The notes beneath the pieces were generated by a model. The model was not told where the DNA came from. It searched no databases and saw only the letters and a list, made by a program, of their open reading frames with translations. The position numbers and the translations under genes are program-made. Below are positions 51,100-59,510 of a stretch of 64,000 bases of DNA, one piece after another (position 1 is the first letter of the stretch; every line of letters begins with the position of its first letter). The stretch lies in assembly GCA_005503065.1 (NCBI GenBank), contig SCOE01000029.1, positions 1 through 64,000 of the forward strand, written 5' to 3'. This stretch comes from Comamonadaceae bacterium ALPHA2B (GTDB taxonomy: Bacteria; Pseudomonadota; Gammaproteobacteria; Burkholderiales; Burkholderiaceae_C).

Positions 51100-51101
51100 G
51101 C

Positions 51102-52106
51102 ATGAGTACCATGAGCGCCCCACTCAACATCCGCCCGGTGGCATCGCCCACCTGGTTGCGCTGGACGGCCTCGGTGGTCGGGCTCGCGCTGCTGGCCTGG
51201 TCCTTTAGTTGGCAAAGTTATCCGTTGTACGTGATGACGCAGGTGCTGATCTATGGCATCGCCATCATGGGCCTGAACCTGCTCACCGGCTACACGGGCC
51301 AGATCTCGCTCGGCCACAGCGCCTTCTTCGCCATCGGTGCCTATACCGCGGCGGTGCTCTCGCATCACCTGGGCTGGCCGTTCTACGTGGGCGTGCCGGT
51401 GGCGGCGCTGTTGTGCTTCGTGGCGGGTTTCCTCTTCGGCTTCCCGGCGCTGCGGCTGCCCATGCTTTATCTGGCGCTGTCCACCTTCGCGGTGGCGGTG
51501 GTGACACCGCAGGCGCTCAAGTGGAAAAAGATCGAGTGGCTGACCGGTGGCGTGGCGGGGATCGTCCTGGAAAAACCTGTGTTCCCAGGGGTGCTGGCCG
51601 ACCGGGCGGACTGGGCCATCATGGCCTGCGTTGCGGCCTGCGCGCTCTGCGCCTTCCTGCTGGCGCGGCGGATTCTCGGCTCGCAGTTCGGCCGCCTGGT
51701 GGACGCCTCGCGCGACCAGCCGCTCGCGGCGGCGGCGGGCGGACTCGACATCACCGCCCTGCGCACGCAGATGTTCGGCCTCAGCGCGGCGTTCACCGGC
51801 CTGGCCGGTGCCCTGAGCGTGGTGGCGGGCCAGTTCGTCGCGCCCGAGAACTTTCCCTTCCTGCTCTCGGTGTCCCTGCTGGTGGGCAGCTTCGTGGGCG
51901 GGGTGCGCAGCCTGTGGGGCGCCTTCCTGGGGGCTGCCTTCATCGTGCTCACGCCCAACCTGGCCGAGAGCGTGTCGCAATCCGCGCCGTGGATGATCTT
52001 CGGCTTCGCACTGCTCGCGGTGGTCTTCCTGGCCCCTAATGGCTTGAGCGGCTGGATCACCAGCCTCTGGCGCAGGCGTGCAAATTCCTCATCCGCCCAG
52101 TCTTAG
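51102..52106 (+). CDS. ABC importer permease, LivM-like
   Basis: The 334-residue membrane protein has about nine hydrophobic segments and the LivM motifs GLNLLTGYTGQISLGHSAFF and SLLVGSFVGGVRSLWGAFLG. It is the second channel subunit. The ATG at 51102 was chosen, three bases after the previous stop; a GTG at 51096 overlaps it. The gene ends nine bases before the truncated thiolase. Confidence 0.93.
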   Translation: MSTMSAPLNIRPVASPTWLRWTASVVGLALLAWSFSWQSYPLYVMTQVLIYGIAIMGLNLLTGYTGQISLGHSAFFAIGAYTAAVLSHHLGWPFYVGVPVAALLCFVAGFLFGFPALRLPMLYLALSTFAVAVVTPQALKWKKIEWLTGGVAGIVLEKPVFPGVLADRADWAIMACVAACALCAFLLARRILGSQFGRLVDASRDQPLAAAAGGLDITALRTQMFGLSAAFTGLAGALSVVAGQFVAPENFPFLLSVSLLVGSFVGGVRSLWGAFLGAAFIVLTPNLAESVSQSAPWMIFGFALLAVVFLAPNGLSGWITSLWRRRANSSSAQS

Positions 52107-52115
52107 ACGCTTTCC

Positions 52116-52421
52116 ATGCAGCCCGTCTTCGTCGCTGGCACGGGCATGACCCGTTTCGGCAAGCACATTGACTGCGGTCTCAAATCGCTCGCCGCCGAGG
52201 CGATTGGCGAAGCCATTGCCGATGCAGGCATCACCCCGTCCCAGCTGCAGGCCGCCGACATGGGCAACGCCGCTGCTGGTGTCATGGCCGACCAGGTGCT
52301 GATCCCCGGACAGGTGGCGCTGCGCGGCATGGGCATCGGGCGCATTCCGGTCGTCAACATCGAGAACGCTTGTAGACGCATCCTTGCAGTGGGTGCTCGA
52401 TATGCTGCTGGCTTCAGATAA
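52116..52421 (+). pseudogene. Truncated thiolase/SCPx-like gene at the cargo boundary
   Basis: The first 86 codons match the N-terminus of thiolase-fold lipid-transfer-type enzymes (FVAGTGMTRFGKHIDCGLKS; DMGNAAAGVMADQVLIPGQV; VVNIENAC, where the cysteine is the nucleophile). Immediately after this (about 52374) the similarity stops. An unrelated 15-residue tail, RRILAVGARYAAGFR, leads to a stop overlapping the end of traI. Most of the protein is missing. It marks the point where the catabolic segment was joined to the ICE backbone. Confidence 0.75.
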
Positions 52422-54396
52422 CAGATAAGCCCTGTTGCCGTCGGATTTGCCAGGATACGCGGCCGTCATGTACCTGCGCAGAAATCGGCATACCGAGTCG
52501 TTGTTCGATGACAGGCCTCCATGGCACCAGGCTGAACCCCATGCCATCATCGAGCATGGCGTAGCGCCCGCTGGCCAGCATGACGCTGCGGCGGTAGATA
52601 CCCGCCACGCGCTGGCCATCGGCCACGGGCCGGTGCTCCAGGCCAGTTTCGGCGGCCAAGTCCTTCGCGGCATGCGCTACATCCCGGCTGCGCAGCATTG
52701 CCAGCAGATTGCGCGCCAGGATGACGCGTTGGCCGCGCCGCTCGGCCAGCCCCTGTTCGGCCAGGAAGTCGGTGCGCTGTTGCATTGCCTGCTTGGCCTC
52801 GCCGCCAAAGCCCAGGTCGCCCAGGCCAGAGCCACCGCCGATCAACTGCTGGTCAAGCCAGGTGGCCCCGATCACGCGGGCCTGCCGCTCGATGGGCAGG
52901 TGCGATTTCAGCTCCACGGCCACGCCGCCCAGGCGCTGCGCGTCGTAGCGACGGCCCTGATCGGGCAGGTCGCCCGGCACCTTCCATAGCCCTTCGGCCA
53001 CGCGCTCCACGATGCCTGCCCGGCGCAGGGCTTCCAAGCGCCGGACGTGGGCCGCGACGACTTCCTGCGGATCGCGGCCCGGTACGGCCTGGCCCTGCGC
53101 GATAGCAAGGTGGTGGTCGGTGCGGTACAGGCCATCGCTCGCCAGCACGGCGATGTTCTTGTCAGCCGCGCGCACGTCGGCCGATCCCTTCACCTCCACC
53201 ACGGCGCCGGTGGGATAGTTCGCCAGCTCGTCGCGGGTGTTGAGCGCGACGTAGTGGGCCTTGCCGTCCACCCCGTCGATGACCAGATAGCCGCGGTCGC
53301 GCAGCTCGTCGGCCAGCCCCTTCGCGGCCACGCGGCCGAGAATGGTTCGGCTATCGTCGCCCGGCTCGAACACCGCCAGTTCGCGCGGCTCGCCGCGCAT
53401 GGCACGCTGCATGGTGCGGATGATGTCGCCACGCTCGCCCAGGGCGCGCAAGGTCTTCTCGGCATCGGCATGGACGGCCCAGGTGCCCGGCTGCGCCTCG
53501 TCGGCCAGTCCCAGGCGCTGCAAGCGTTGCAGGCGGCCGATCAGCAGCAGGCGTTGGCGTTGCAGCTTCGGTTCGTTGAAGCGTTCGATCTGCACCCGGC
53601 CGTCTTCGCCGGCCTCGCGTTGCAGCGTGCGATCCAGGCTCGTCCACCGCTCCTGCTCCACCTCGCGTTGCAAGGTCTGCTGGATCTCCAGTTCGGTGCG
53701 CGGCCCCAGCCATTCGGTCGCCAGTTCAGCGGCACGATGGCGGAATCCATCAGCGATGTAGTCGCCGGCGATGATGAGGTCTTTGCCGGTGTCGTCGCGC
53801 CCGCGCACGATCAAATGCGTGTGGGGGTTGTCGGTGTTCCAGTGATCCACCGCCACCCAATCCAGCCGCGTGCCCAAGTCAGCTTCCATGCGGTTCATCA
53901 GATGCCGCGTGTAGGTGCGCAGGTCGTCCAGTTCGGCCCCGTCCTCGGGCGAGACGATGAAGCGGAAATGGTGCCGGTCGTCGGCGCAGCGTTCCTTGAA
54001 AGCATCCAGATCGGCTTCGTCGGTCTGCGGCCCATAGGCCCGGCCTGGCTCGCCATCACGGCCCACACCATCGCGCTCGATGTAGCGCAGGTGCTTGGCG
54101 AGCGATTGCGGGCTGGCCCGCTGCTGGTTGACCAGCAAGGTTTTGATAGTCACACGCCGCGACATGGGCGTGAGCTTCGCGCCCGCAAACCGCGCCGCCG
54201 TATGGCCGCGCCCCAGGCGTGAGCCGGGCCGCTGGCCGGTGGCCTTGCCGCCGATGGCCGATGCCGGACGGCGCACCGAGGACTTGCCGCCACTGGCCTT
54301 GCCGGCCTGCTGGAGCACCTTGGAAACGAAGCCCTGGCCGCGGTTTTTTGGAGCGCTGGGGCGGATGCGGAAATCGTCGTCGCGGCGGTTGATCAT
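52414..54396 (-). CDS. traI: TraI, relaxase (MOBP, VirD2-like, DUF3363)
   Basis: The 660-residue relaxase nicks oriT and pilots the strand. The N-terminal basic region is followed by a likely catalytic tyrosine in SLAKHLRYIERDG near residue 105 and by HFRFIVSPEDG. The metal-binding VDHWNTDNPHTHLIV (H...NPHxH) lies near 180. The C-terminal two-thirds is the DUF3363 region ending SWQIRRQQGLSVI. The start MINRRDDDF has a GGGAGAGA site. The gene looks full-length, and the cargo ends within a few bases of its stop. Confidence 0.92.
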   Translation of the reverse strand: MINRRDDDFRIRPSAPKNRGQGFVSKVLQQAGKASGGKSSVRRPASAIGGKATGQRPGSRLGRGHTAARFAGAKLTPMSRRVTIKTLLVNQQRASPQSLAKHLRYIERDGVGRDGEPGRAYGPQTDEADLDAFKERCADDRHHFRFIVSPEDGAELDDLRTYTRHLMNRMEADLGTRLDWVAVDHWNTDNPHTHLIVRGRDDTGKDLIIAGDYIADGFRHRAAELATEWLGPRTELEIQQTLQREVEQERWTSLDRTLQREAGEDGRVQIERFNEPKLQRQRLLLIGRLQRLQRLGLADEAQPGTWAVHADAEKTLRALGERGDIIRTMQRAMRGEPRELAVFEPGDDSRTILGRVAAKGLADELRDRGYLVIDGVDGKAHYVALNTRDELANYPTGAVVEVKGSADVRAADKNIAVLASDGLYRTDHHLAIAQGQAVPGRDPQEVVAAHVRRLEALRRAGIVERVAEGLWKVPGDLPDQGRRYDAQRLGGVAVELKSHLPIERQARVIGATWLDQQLIGGGSGLGDLGFGGEAKQAMQQRTDFLAEQGLAERRGQRVILARNLLAMLRSRDVAHAAKDLAAETGLEHRPVADGQRVAGIYRRSVMLASGRYAMLDDGMGFSLVPWRPVIEQRLGMPISAQVHDGRVSWQIRRQQGLSVI

Positions 54397-54873
54397 GACT
54401 TCTCTCCCTGAAAGCTGGGGCGTAGTCCGTCGTGCGAAGCACGCGGACAAGCCCATATCGACGCGGGCCACGCGCCACAAGCAGCACGGCGGCGAAGCCG
54501 CTGCGTGCCGCGCCGCCCCCACGTGCAGACAGGCTTTCGACGCGGCCCGGTGCCGCGTCCTTTTGTCTTGCCTTCCGCATTTGCCGCCCCTTGCACCCCA
54601 GGCTCTCGCTTCCGGCACGTGCGGCCCGGCGGCGCTGCTGCACCCGCAGCCAGCGCCCCGGCGAACACGGCGGTGGCCGCAGGCCAGCCGTGTTTGAGGC
54701 AAGACGCCTGCACGTGGGACGGCTGCGCCGGAAGCAGCGCGAAGTGCGGTGCCGGATACGCAAAATCGGCACCTGCACTGCACTGCACGCGCGACGACAC
54801 GGCGACAAACAGCAGAACGACACGCCCGATGGCACGATGAGATGCACGGCGACGTGCAGCGAATCGGCGGCCA
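54397..54873. other. Gene-poor stretch upstream of traI, candidate oriT region
   Basis: No reading frame here looks coding; the frames are rich in Arg, Ala and Pro. It contains an imperfect hairpin just before traI (GTCCGTCGTGC at 54425-54435 with GCACGCGGAC at 54439-54448) and several CACGTGCAG/CTGCACGTG inverted copies near 54522 and 54709. Its position between traI and traF, with inverted repeats and no gene, fits an origin of transfer. No nick consensus was identified. Confidence 0.35.
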
Positions 54874-55473
54874 TCATGGGCGCGACTCCAGCCAGACCGG
54901 GCGCGCAACGCCGATCACGGCGGATGCGCTGACCGGCCCGAAATACCGGCTGTCGAACGACGCCGGATTGGTGACGCTGAGCAGGAACAGCTCGCCGGAC
55001 TCAAGGCGGCGGCACTGCGGCCAGGATAGCAGCGGCCGGCCCCAGCGATCAGCTGGCAGCACGGCGGCCGAAGGCACGCCGTCGATGCGGACAAAGCCCC
55101 TAGTGATGCACACCTCTTGTGGCGCCATCGCGCCCACACGCTTGAGCAGCGGGATGCGCGTCGGCAGGTAGCCGCGCTGCGCAGCGAGCGCGGCAGCTTC
55201 GGCGGGCAGCGGCACCAGCACGATGCTGCCCACGTGCAATGGAGGTTGCAGCGGACGTAGCGGCGAGCTGGTGCGACGGTCGAGTGGATCGACGCGATAC
55301 CAGCCGACCGCTACGCTGTCCGACGGGTTGTAAGTCAGGCGCGGCAGCGGGTGCTTGAAGGACGCCCAGGCGAGCGCAGCGAGGCCGAAGGCGGACAGGC
55401 CCGCCAGCACGAGGCGAGCGCGCAAACGTGAGTGCGCTGGCGAGCGAGAAAGGGATGCTGTTGTGACCGTCAT
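54874..55473 (-). CDS. traF: TraF, conjugation S26-type peptidase
   Basis: The 199-residue protein has one membrane segment (about 20-40: LVLAGLSAFGLAALAWASF). Peptidase S26 motifs follow: the serine in YNPSDSVAVGWYRV near residue 52 and the lysine in PLLKRVGAMAPQEV near 110, with GRPLLSWPQCRRL near 150. In RP4 TraF processes and circularises the TrbC pilin, and trbC is present here. It overlaps the DUF2840 gene by four bases. Confidence 0.92.
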   Translation of the reverse strand: MTVTTASLSRSPAHSRLRARLVLAGLSAFGLAALAWASFKHPLPRLTYNPSDSVAVGWYRVDPLDRRTSSPLRPLQPPLHVGSIVLVPLPAEAAALAAQRGYLPTRIPLLKRVGAMAPQEVCITRGFVRIDGVPSAAVLPADRWGRPLLSWPQCRRLESGELFLLSVTNPASFDSRYFGPVSASAVIGVARPVWLESRP

Positions 55474-55994
55474 GACAGCGCCCTCCCGGCCAGCCAGGCG
55501 GCGTGCCGCTCGGCGGTGTACTCGGGCAGCGGCAAGCGCGCCGCGAGCCGGTTGCCCAGCGTGCGCCAGTACGCGGGCGAGGCGCCTGCAGGCGCGATGC
55601 CCAGCGTCTCGATGCCGTCGATGCGCTCCAGCACGGCGCGCACCGACTGTTCACCTTCGATGTGCAGCAACAAGCGCGCGCCCGGCTGCACACCGGGGAT
55701 GCGCTGCGCGCCATCCATCGGCATGCACGCTTGCATCACCATGAGCTGCCAGCGGATCGTGCCGTAGTCATTGGCCTGCCAGCGAATGCGGCAGAGAACC
55801 GCGTTCGGCGTGAACACCGCGCAGCGACGCCAGCGGTCGAACCGGATGATGCGCGCAGGATCGCCGAAGCGCAGATAGAGGTCGAAGCGTTGGTCGATGT
55901 AGGCGAGTGCAACGCGCGTCAGCGGCACGCCGTCGGCTTGGCCGATCGGCGGGGCAGATGAAGGCGGCAATGCTGTCGAAACTGGTGTGGTCAT
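55470..55994 (-). CDS. DUF2840 protein of the ICE core, 174 aa
   Basis: The protein has a central RIIRFDRWRRCAVFTPNAVL and the stretch NDYGTIRWQLMVMQA, which match DUF2840 proteins found between traF and parA in Tn4371-type elements. The fold seems mixed alpha/beta, with no signal peptide. Its function is not known. Four-base overlaps on both sides place it in the parA-traF operon. Confidence 0.82.
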   Translation of the reverse strand: MTTPVSTALPPSSAPPIGQADGVPLTRVALAYIDQRFDLYLRFGDPARIIRFDRWRRCAVFTPNAVLCRIRWQANDYGTIRWQLMVMQACMPMDGAQRIPGVQPGARLLLHIEGEQSVRAVLERIDGIETLGIAPAGASPAYWRTLGNRLAARLPLPEYTAERHAAWLAGRALS

Positions 55995-56254
55995 GGAGAC
56001 TTCTCCGGAAATTCCCGCTCCAGCAGCGCGCGCAACAGATCGGCCACCGTCACGCCTTGCGTGAAGGCCGATACCTTGATGCGCGCCCGCATGGCGGGCG
56101 CAATGTCGAGGGTCAGGCGGGCCGTGTAGAGGTCGCCTTTCTGGAGGTCATCGGCGCTGCCCTGGCGAATCCACGCCTCGGCGTGCGGATTCGCGGGCGG
56201 ACGCGCACCGATGCCGATGCGCTTGCCCGAGCGTTTGCTGGCGGTACTGCTCAT
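55991..56254 (-). CDS. Small ribbon-helix-helix protein downstream of parA
   Basis: The 87-residue protein has a basic disordered N-terminus (SSTASKRSGKRIGIGARPP) and a C-terminal RHH-like part: YTARLTLDIAPAMRARIKVS then GVTVADLLRALLEREF. Such ParA-linked RHH proteins often act as the centromere-binding partner of the ATPase. The ATG at 56254 overlaps the parA stop, so it was chosen over an ATG at 56263. Confidence 0.78.
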   Translation of the reverse strand: MSSTASKRSGKRIGIGARPPANPHAEAWIRQGSADDLQKGDLYTARLTLDIAPAMRARIKVSAFTQGVTVADLLRALLEREFPEKSP

Positions 56255-56889
56255 GACGGCCACCGCAGCAGTTCATCGACCAACGCGGTGATTTCGCGGG
56301 CGGCGACGCTGCCAGGCGCCGTTTCGCGTGCGAGCCGGCCAGCGGCCACGCTGTCGGCGAACACGATGCGCTGATGCACTTCCGCGCGCAGCGCAGGAAG
56401 CGGCTGCTCGGCCAGCGCGCCGCGTGCCTCCCGTCCGATCACGGTGGTGCTGACGCGCCGGTTGATGACAAAGGCCGCGCCGAGCAGCGGCCGGAACACC
56501 TGCGCCTCGCGGATCAGCGCCACCATCTCGGCACTGGCCCACAGGTCGTAGGGACTGGGCTGCACGGGAATCAGCACGCGCTCGGCCGCCAGCAGCGCGG
56601 AGCGCGCCAGCGCCGCGATGCGTGGTGGCCCGTCGATGACGACGTGATCGGCCCGCCTGGCGAGTTCTGGCGCTTCCTGGTGCAGGGTTTCGCGTGCAAG
56701 GCCCACAGCGCTGAACAGCCTTGGCAAGCCTTGCTGGCTGCGGCGCTGTGTCCAGTCCAGCGCGGAGCCCTGCGGATCGGCATCCAGCAGGATTACCGAC
56801 TGCCCGCGCATCGCCAGCTCGCCGGCGATGTGGGTGGCGAGCGTGGTCTTGCCCACACCGCCTTTTTGGTTGAGCAGCGCGACGATCAT
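56251..56889 (-). CDS. parA: ParA-family partition ATPase
   Basis: The 212-residue ATPase begins MIVALLNQKGGVGKTTLATH with the deviant Walker A motif near residue 8. It has LLDADPQGSALDW near 38 and IDGPPR near 78. The short length without N-terminal DNA-binding domain is the small ParA type (type Ib). With its RHH partner and the ParB-like protein at 62792 it should keep the excised element in dividing cells. The frame extends upstream, but the family start is at 56889. Confidence 0.92.
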   Translation of the reverse strand: MIVALLNQKGGVGKTTLATHIAGELAMRGQSVILLDADPQGSALDWTQRRSQQGLPRLFSAVGLARETLHQEAPELARRADHVVIDGPPRIAALARSALLAAERVLIPVQPSPYDLWASAEMVALIREAQVFRPLLGAAFVINRRVSTTVIGREARGALAEQPLPALRAEVHQRIVFADSVAAGRLARETAPGSVAAREITALVDELLRWPS

Positions 56890-56984
56890 GGCCTGGACCT
56901 CCCTGCTGGAGAACCTGGCTGTCGCTGCTGGTTTTCGTGGCTCTCGTTCGCCGGTTGGGTGGTTGTCCACCGAAACGCGGCGCT

Positions 56985-57130
56985 GCTACTACCAGTTAGA
57001 GAATTTAAGTTAGGGAAGTTAAGGGAAGCCGAAACCCGCGCCAGCATTGGCTTTGCGGCCGATGGACACGCCTGATAGCACGATAGTCCCACGCCTGATA
57101 GCACGATACCGGGCACGCCTGATAGCACGA
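56985..57130. repeat. Three 17-base iterons beside an AT-rich stretch (candidate oriV)
   Basis: CACGCCTGATAGCACGA occurs three times without mismatch at 57067-57083, 57090-57106 and 57114-57130, with repeat starts 23 and 24 bases apart (about two helical turns). On the other side lies an AT-rich stretch (about 56985-57028: TTAGAGAATTTAAGTTAGGG...). The array sits between repA and parA, just downstream of the initiator gene. This is the layout of an iteron origin or a RepA-binding control site; it could also be the ParA-partner centromere. Confidence 0.75.
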
Positions 57131-57154
57131 GCCCGTCCACAGGACGCGCACCGT

Positions 57155-58015
57155 TTATCCCCGTGCCGTGGGCGGCACGGGACGCATGGGACGGAAGGTC
57201 AGCAGCTCGGCGCCATCCAGCCGCTCGATCCCCAAGACGTAGCCCGGCAGCGACTGCCGCGCTACCAGCGCGCGCAGGTCGCAGGCAAAGTCGTAGGGCT
57301 TGGCCGTGCTGCCCGACTTGCGGTGCAGGTGCCGGAAGTCGAACTGCCAGCCGCCAGGCTGGTGGCCGCCGTGCTTGCGCACCAGGCGGTACAGCCAGCG
57401 CTCGATCCCGCCCGTGAGGCGGAAGTACGCCGGGTCGATGGTCAGCACCAGAGCGGCATCGAGCACGCCCGCATAGAACCAGTCCGGCAGGATCAGCTCC
57501 AGCCCCAAGGGCGTGCCTTTGGCATCGGCCAGCTCCTTCCACTCGTTGATCCACGAGAAGCGGTGCAGGCGCCGCCCAGTCGTCTCGCGGATCGACGTGG
57601 CCACCGTGGTGGATTGCAAGCGATCTAGGGCTGCCTTGAGGCGCTGGTAGTCGCGCAGCGACGTGCCGCGCCCGATGAAGCGCAGGATCTCGTAGGGCGT
57701 GGCCTGCATTAGCCGCGACGGGCGCAAGCCCGCGTCGCGCGCTTCCACGATCTGGCTGGCCGCCCAGATCAGCACGTCGGCATCCCAGATCGTGGCGATG
57801 CCGTGCTCCTGCGTGCCCTCTACGCGGATCGTGATGCCGCTGGCGCGAAAGTCGATCGGCGCGACGCGCCGCGACTTCGTCAGCGAGAAGAACGGAAAGG
57901 CCATCAAGTCCTGGCTGTCGCGCGGCGCCATGTCGCCCGGCAAGGCGCGGAACAGGTCGAGCTGTTCGCGCTCCTGCATCGGTCGCTGCCGCATGGGCAG
58001 CGCAGGGCTGGACAT
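57155..58015 (-). CDS. repA: Replication initiator protein A (RepA-like)
   Basis: The 286-residue protein has the motifs of the 'replication initiator protein A' group: LDLFRALPGDMAPRDSQDLM, MAFPFFSLTKSRRVAPIDF, ATIWDADVLIWAASQI, YEILRFIGRGTSLRDYQRLK and LPDWFYAGVLDAALVLTID. This group initiates replication on iteron plasmids and occurs in Tn4371-family ICEs. A perfect iteron set lies just downstream. The ATG at 58015 was chosen; a GTG at 58027 is possible. Autonomous replication of the circular ICE is inferred. Confidence 0.88.
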   Translation of the reverse strand: MSSPALPMRQRPMQEREQLDLFRALPGDMAPRDSQDLMAFPFFSLTKSRRVAPIDFRASGITIRVEGTQEHGIATIWDADVLIWAASQIVEARDAGLRPSRLMQATPYEILRFIGRGTSLRDYQRLKAALDRLQSTTVATSIRETTGRRLHRFSWINEWKELADAKGTPLGLELILPDWFYAGVLDAALVLTIDPAYFRLTGGIERWLYRLVRKHGGHQPGGWQFDFRHLHRKSGSTAKPYDFACDLRALVARQSLPGYVLGIERLDGAELLTFRPMRPVPPTARG

Positions 58016-58041
58016 GGCGAAGGCCACCCGCGCGCCAGTGA

Positions 58042-58332
58042 TCAGCGCGCACGGCTGTCCGCCGAGTGCTGCTCGGCGTATTCGGGATCGGACGTGCTCT
58101 CGAAGCTGCGCTCGGCGGCCCAGGCATCGAGGTCGGCCACTGCGTACATGACGCGGCGGCCGAACTTGCGGAACTTGGGGCCGCCACCCAGCACGCGCTG
58201 CTTTTCCAGCGTGCGCGGCGACAGCCGCAGGTACTCGGCAGCCTCGTCGTTGGTGAGATAACGTTGCGGCTGTGCAGCAGTGGCCGGGGTAGCTGCGGGT
58301 GCGGCGGTAGGCCGCAAGGGAGCAGGACGCAT
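58042..58332 (-). CDS. AlpA/excisionase-type helix-turn-helix protein
   Basis: The 96-residue protein has a Pro/Ala-rich start and a winged HTH: YLTNDEAAEYLRLSPRTLEK, then GGPKFRKFGRRVMYAVADLD. This is the excisionase/MerR-like fold, here directly upstream of repA (26 bases), as usual for the family of elements. It may control repA or support excision. A GGAGG-containing stretch precedes the ATG. Confidence 0.85.
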   Translation of the reverse strand: MRPAPLRPTAAPAATPATAAQPQRYLTNDEAAEYLRLSPRTLEKQRVLGGGPKFRKFGRRVMYAVADLDAWAAERSFESTSDPEYAEQHSADSRAR

Positions 58333-58415
58333 GGTGAGAACCTCCATCGGTTGCAGGGCTCCGGCCACACAGCGCAACCGGATGGAGGCAGTCTCAGAAA
58401 ACGAAGCGATCCTGC

Positions 58416-59165
58416 TCAGGGTCGTTTTGCGTCCTCTTCAAAACGACCCTTCTCAAGCGGCGGGAGCTGTGCTAGGCGGCGATAGCCGCCGCGCATCAGC
58501 GCATCGCCGCGCCGCACCAGGCGGCGCACCTTGGAGCGCAGGCCGCCGTCGCTGTACCAGCCGGCCGCGGCGTCCGCACCGAACAAGCCCTCGGCCACGT
58601 CGCGCAAGGACGCGCCCGCCAGGGTGGCGTCGAGCGCCTGCAGGGTGTGCAGCTCCAGCAGCGCCGCAGGCGGTGGCCGGGGCCGCGCCATGGGCGTAGG
58701 TGTGTCGGGTGCGTGCGTGGTGCTGCGATCGCGGTGGGCGTAAGCCACCGCCATGCCGTCCTCGAGGCCAGGCGCCAGCGCATAGCGCTGGCAAAGGCCG
58801 GGGCTGCGCGCGATCAGCGCCAGACCCTTGCCGTCGTGCAGCAGCTGCTTGTGGCCGGGGATGCGCCAGAACGCGAAGGCGGTGGCCTCCGGAGGCGGGT
58901 CGGCATCCGGGTGAAGCTGCACCACGGCCTCATGGCCGGGGAGCCAGGCAGGATGCGCGTCACGCGCATCCAGGGTCGGGTCTTCCAACAAACGCAAGCC
59001 CCAATGATGCGCAGCGTCGGGGCGGCGCGCACGGCGCAGCCAGTCGATCCGGTAGTCGGGATGGCGGCGCAGGTACTCCCAGGCCAGTGCGAGCGTGTCC
59101 AGGCACAGGACGTAGAGGTAGGCGGCAGTCGGATACCAGGGCGCGAAGTGGCGCAGCTCGGCCAT
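58416..59165 (-). CDS. DUF2285-domain protein (transcription-regulator-like), 249 aa
   Basis: The N-terminal domain (HFAPWYPTAAYLYVLCLDTL; WEYLRRHPDYRIDW) matches the small 'transcriptional regulator-like' domain that often precedes DUF2285. The C-terminal domain (LLELHTLQALDATLAGASLR; SKVRRLVRRGDALMRGGYRR) is DUF2285, a helical, probably DNA-binding domain. Both are standard parts of Tn4371-type cores. The ATG at 59165 gives the family start (MAELRHFAP). Confidence 0.85.
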   Translation of the reverse strand: MAELRHFAPWYPTAAYLYVLCLDTLALAWEYLRRHPDYRIDWLRRARRPDAAHHWGLRLLEDPTLDARDAHPAWLPGHEAVVQLHPDADPPPEATAFAFWRIPGHKQLLHDGKGLALIARSPGLCQRYALAPGLEDGMAVAYAHRDRSTTHAPDTPTPMARPRPPPAALLELHTLQALDATLAGASLRDVAEGLFGADAAAGWYSDGGLRSKVRRLVRRGDALMRGGYRRLAQLPPLEKGRFEEDAKRP

Positions 59166-59510
59166 GACGCAAGCTCCCATATAACCGCAGGACTGCCGTC
59201 ACAGATTTCACATGCAAACTTCACCGCGTCGAACCAGCATCCAATCGTGAATAAGCTGGTAGATTAGTAACTTGCGTGTCAAGACGAAATGCATCGGATG
59301 GGTTGCATGGATCGTCTGAATGCGACGGTGGCACGCGAGGACATACGCGCCTCCTGCGATATCCACCGTGCCCGATGCCACGGCCGGCATCATGACCGTT
59401 TGCGTCACGATGGCACCGATTTGTTGCAATAGTGCGGACTAAGGCCGGACGGGTCCGGGGCAAGACCGAAAGAGTCTCAATGCGCCCGGCTTGGCCTGGG
59501 CGCGAACGGC
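59166..59510. other. Stretch without a confident gene
   Basis: These 345 bases are less GC-rich than the surroundings. A possible 73-codon minus-strand frame (59208-59429, TTG start) would encode a protein with several hydrophobic residues, but it has no clear ribosome site or family pattern. The region probably contains the promoter of the DUF2285-HTH-repA-parA operon. Confidence 0.35.

Noticed and set aside
52116-52421. The short thiolase-like frame as a functional small protein
   Set aside because: It covers only the first fifth of a thiolase and ends in an unrelated tail at the cargo joint, so a truncated remnant is more likely.
57067-57130. CRISPR array
   Set aside because: Only three repeats of 17 bases with 6-7 base spacers, and no cas genes; the spacing and the neighbouring repA fit iterons instead.
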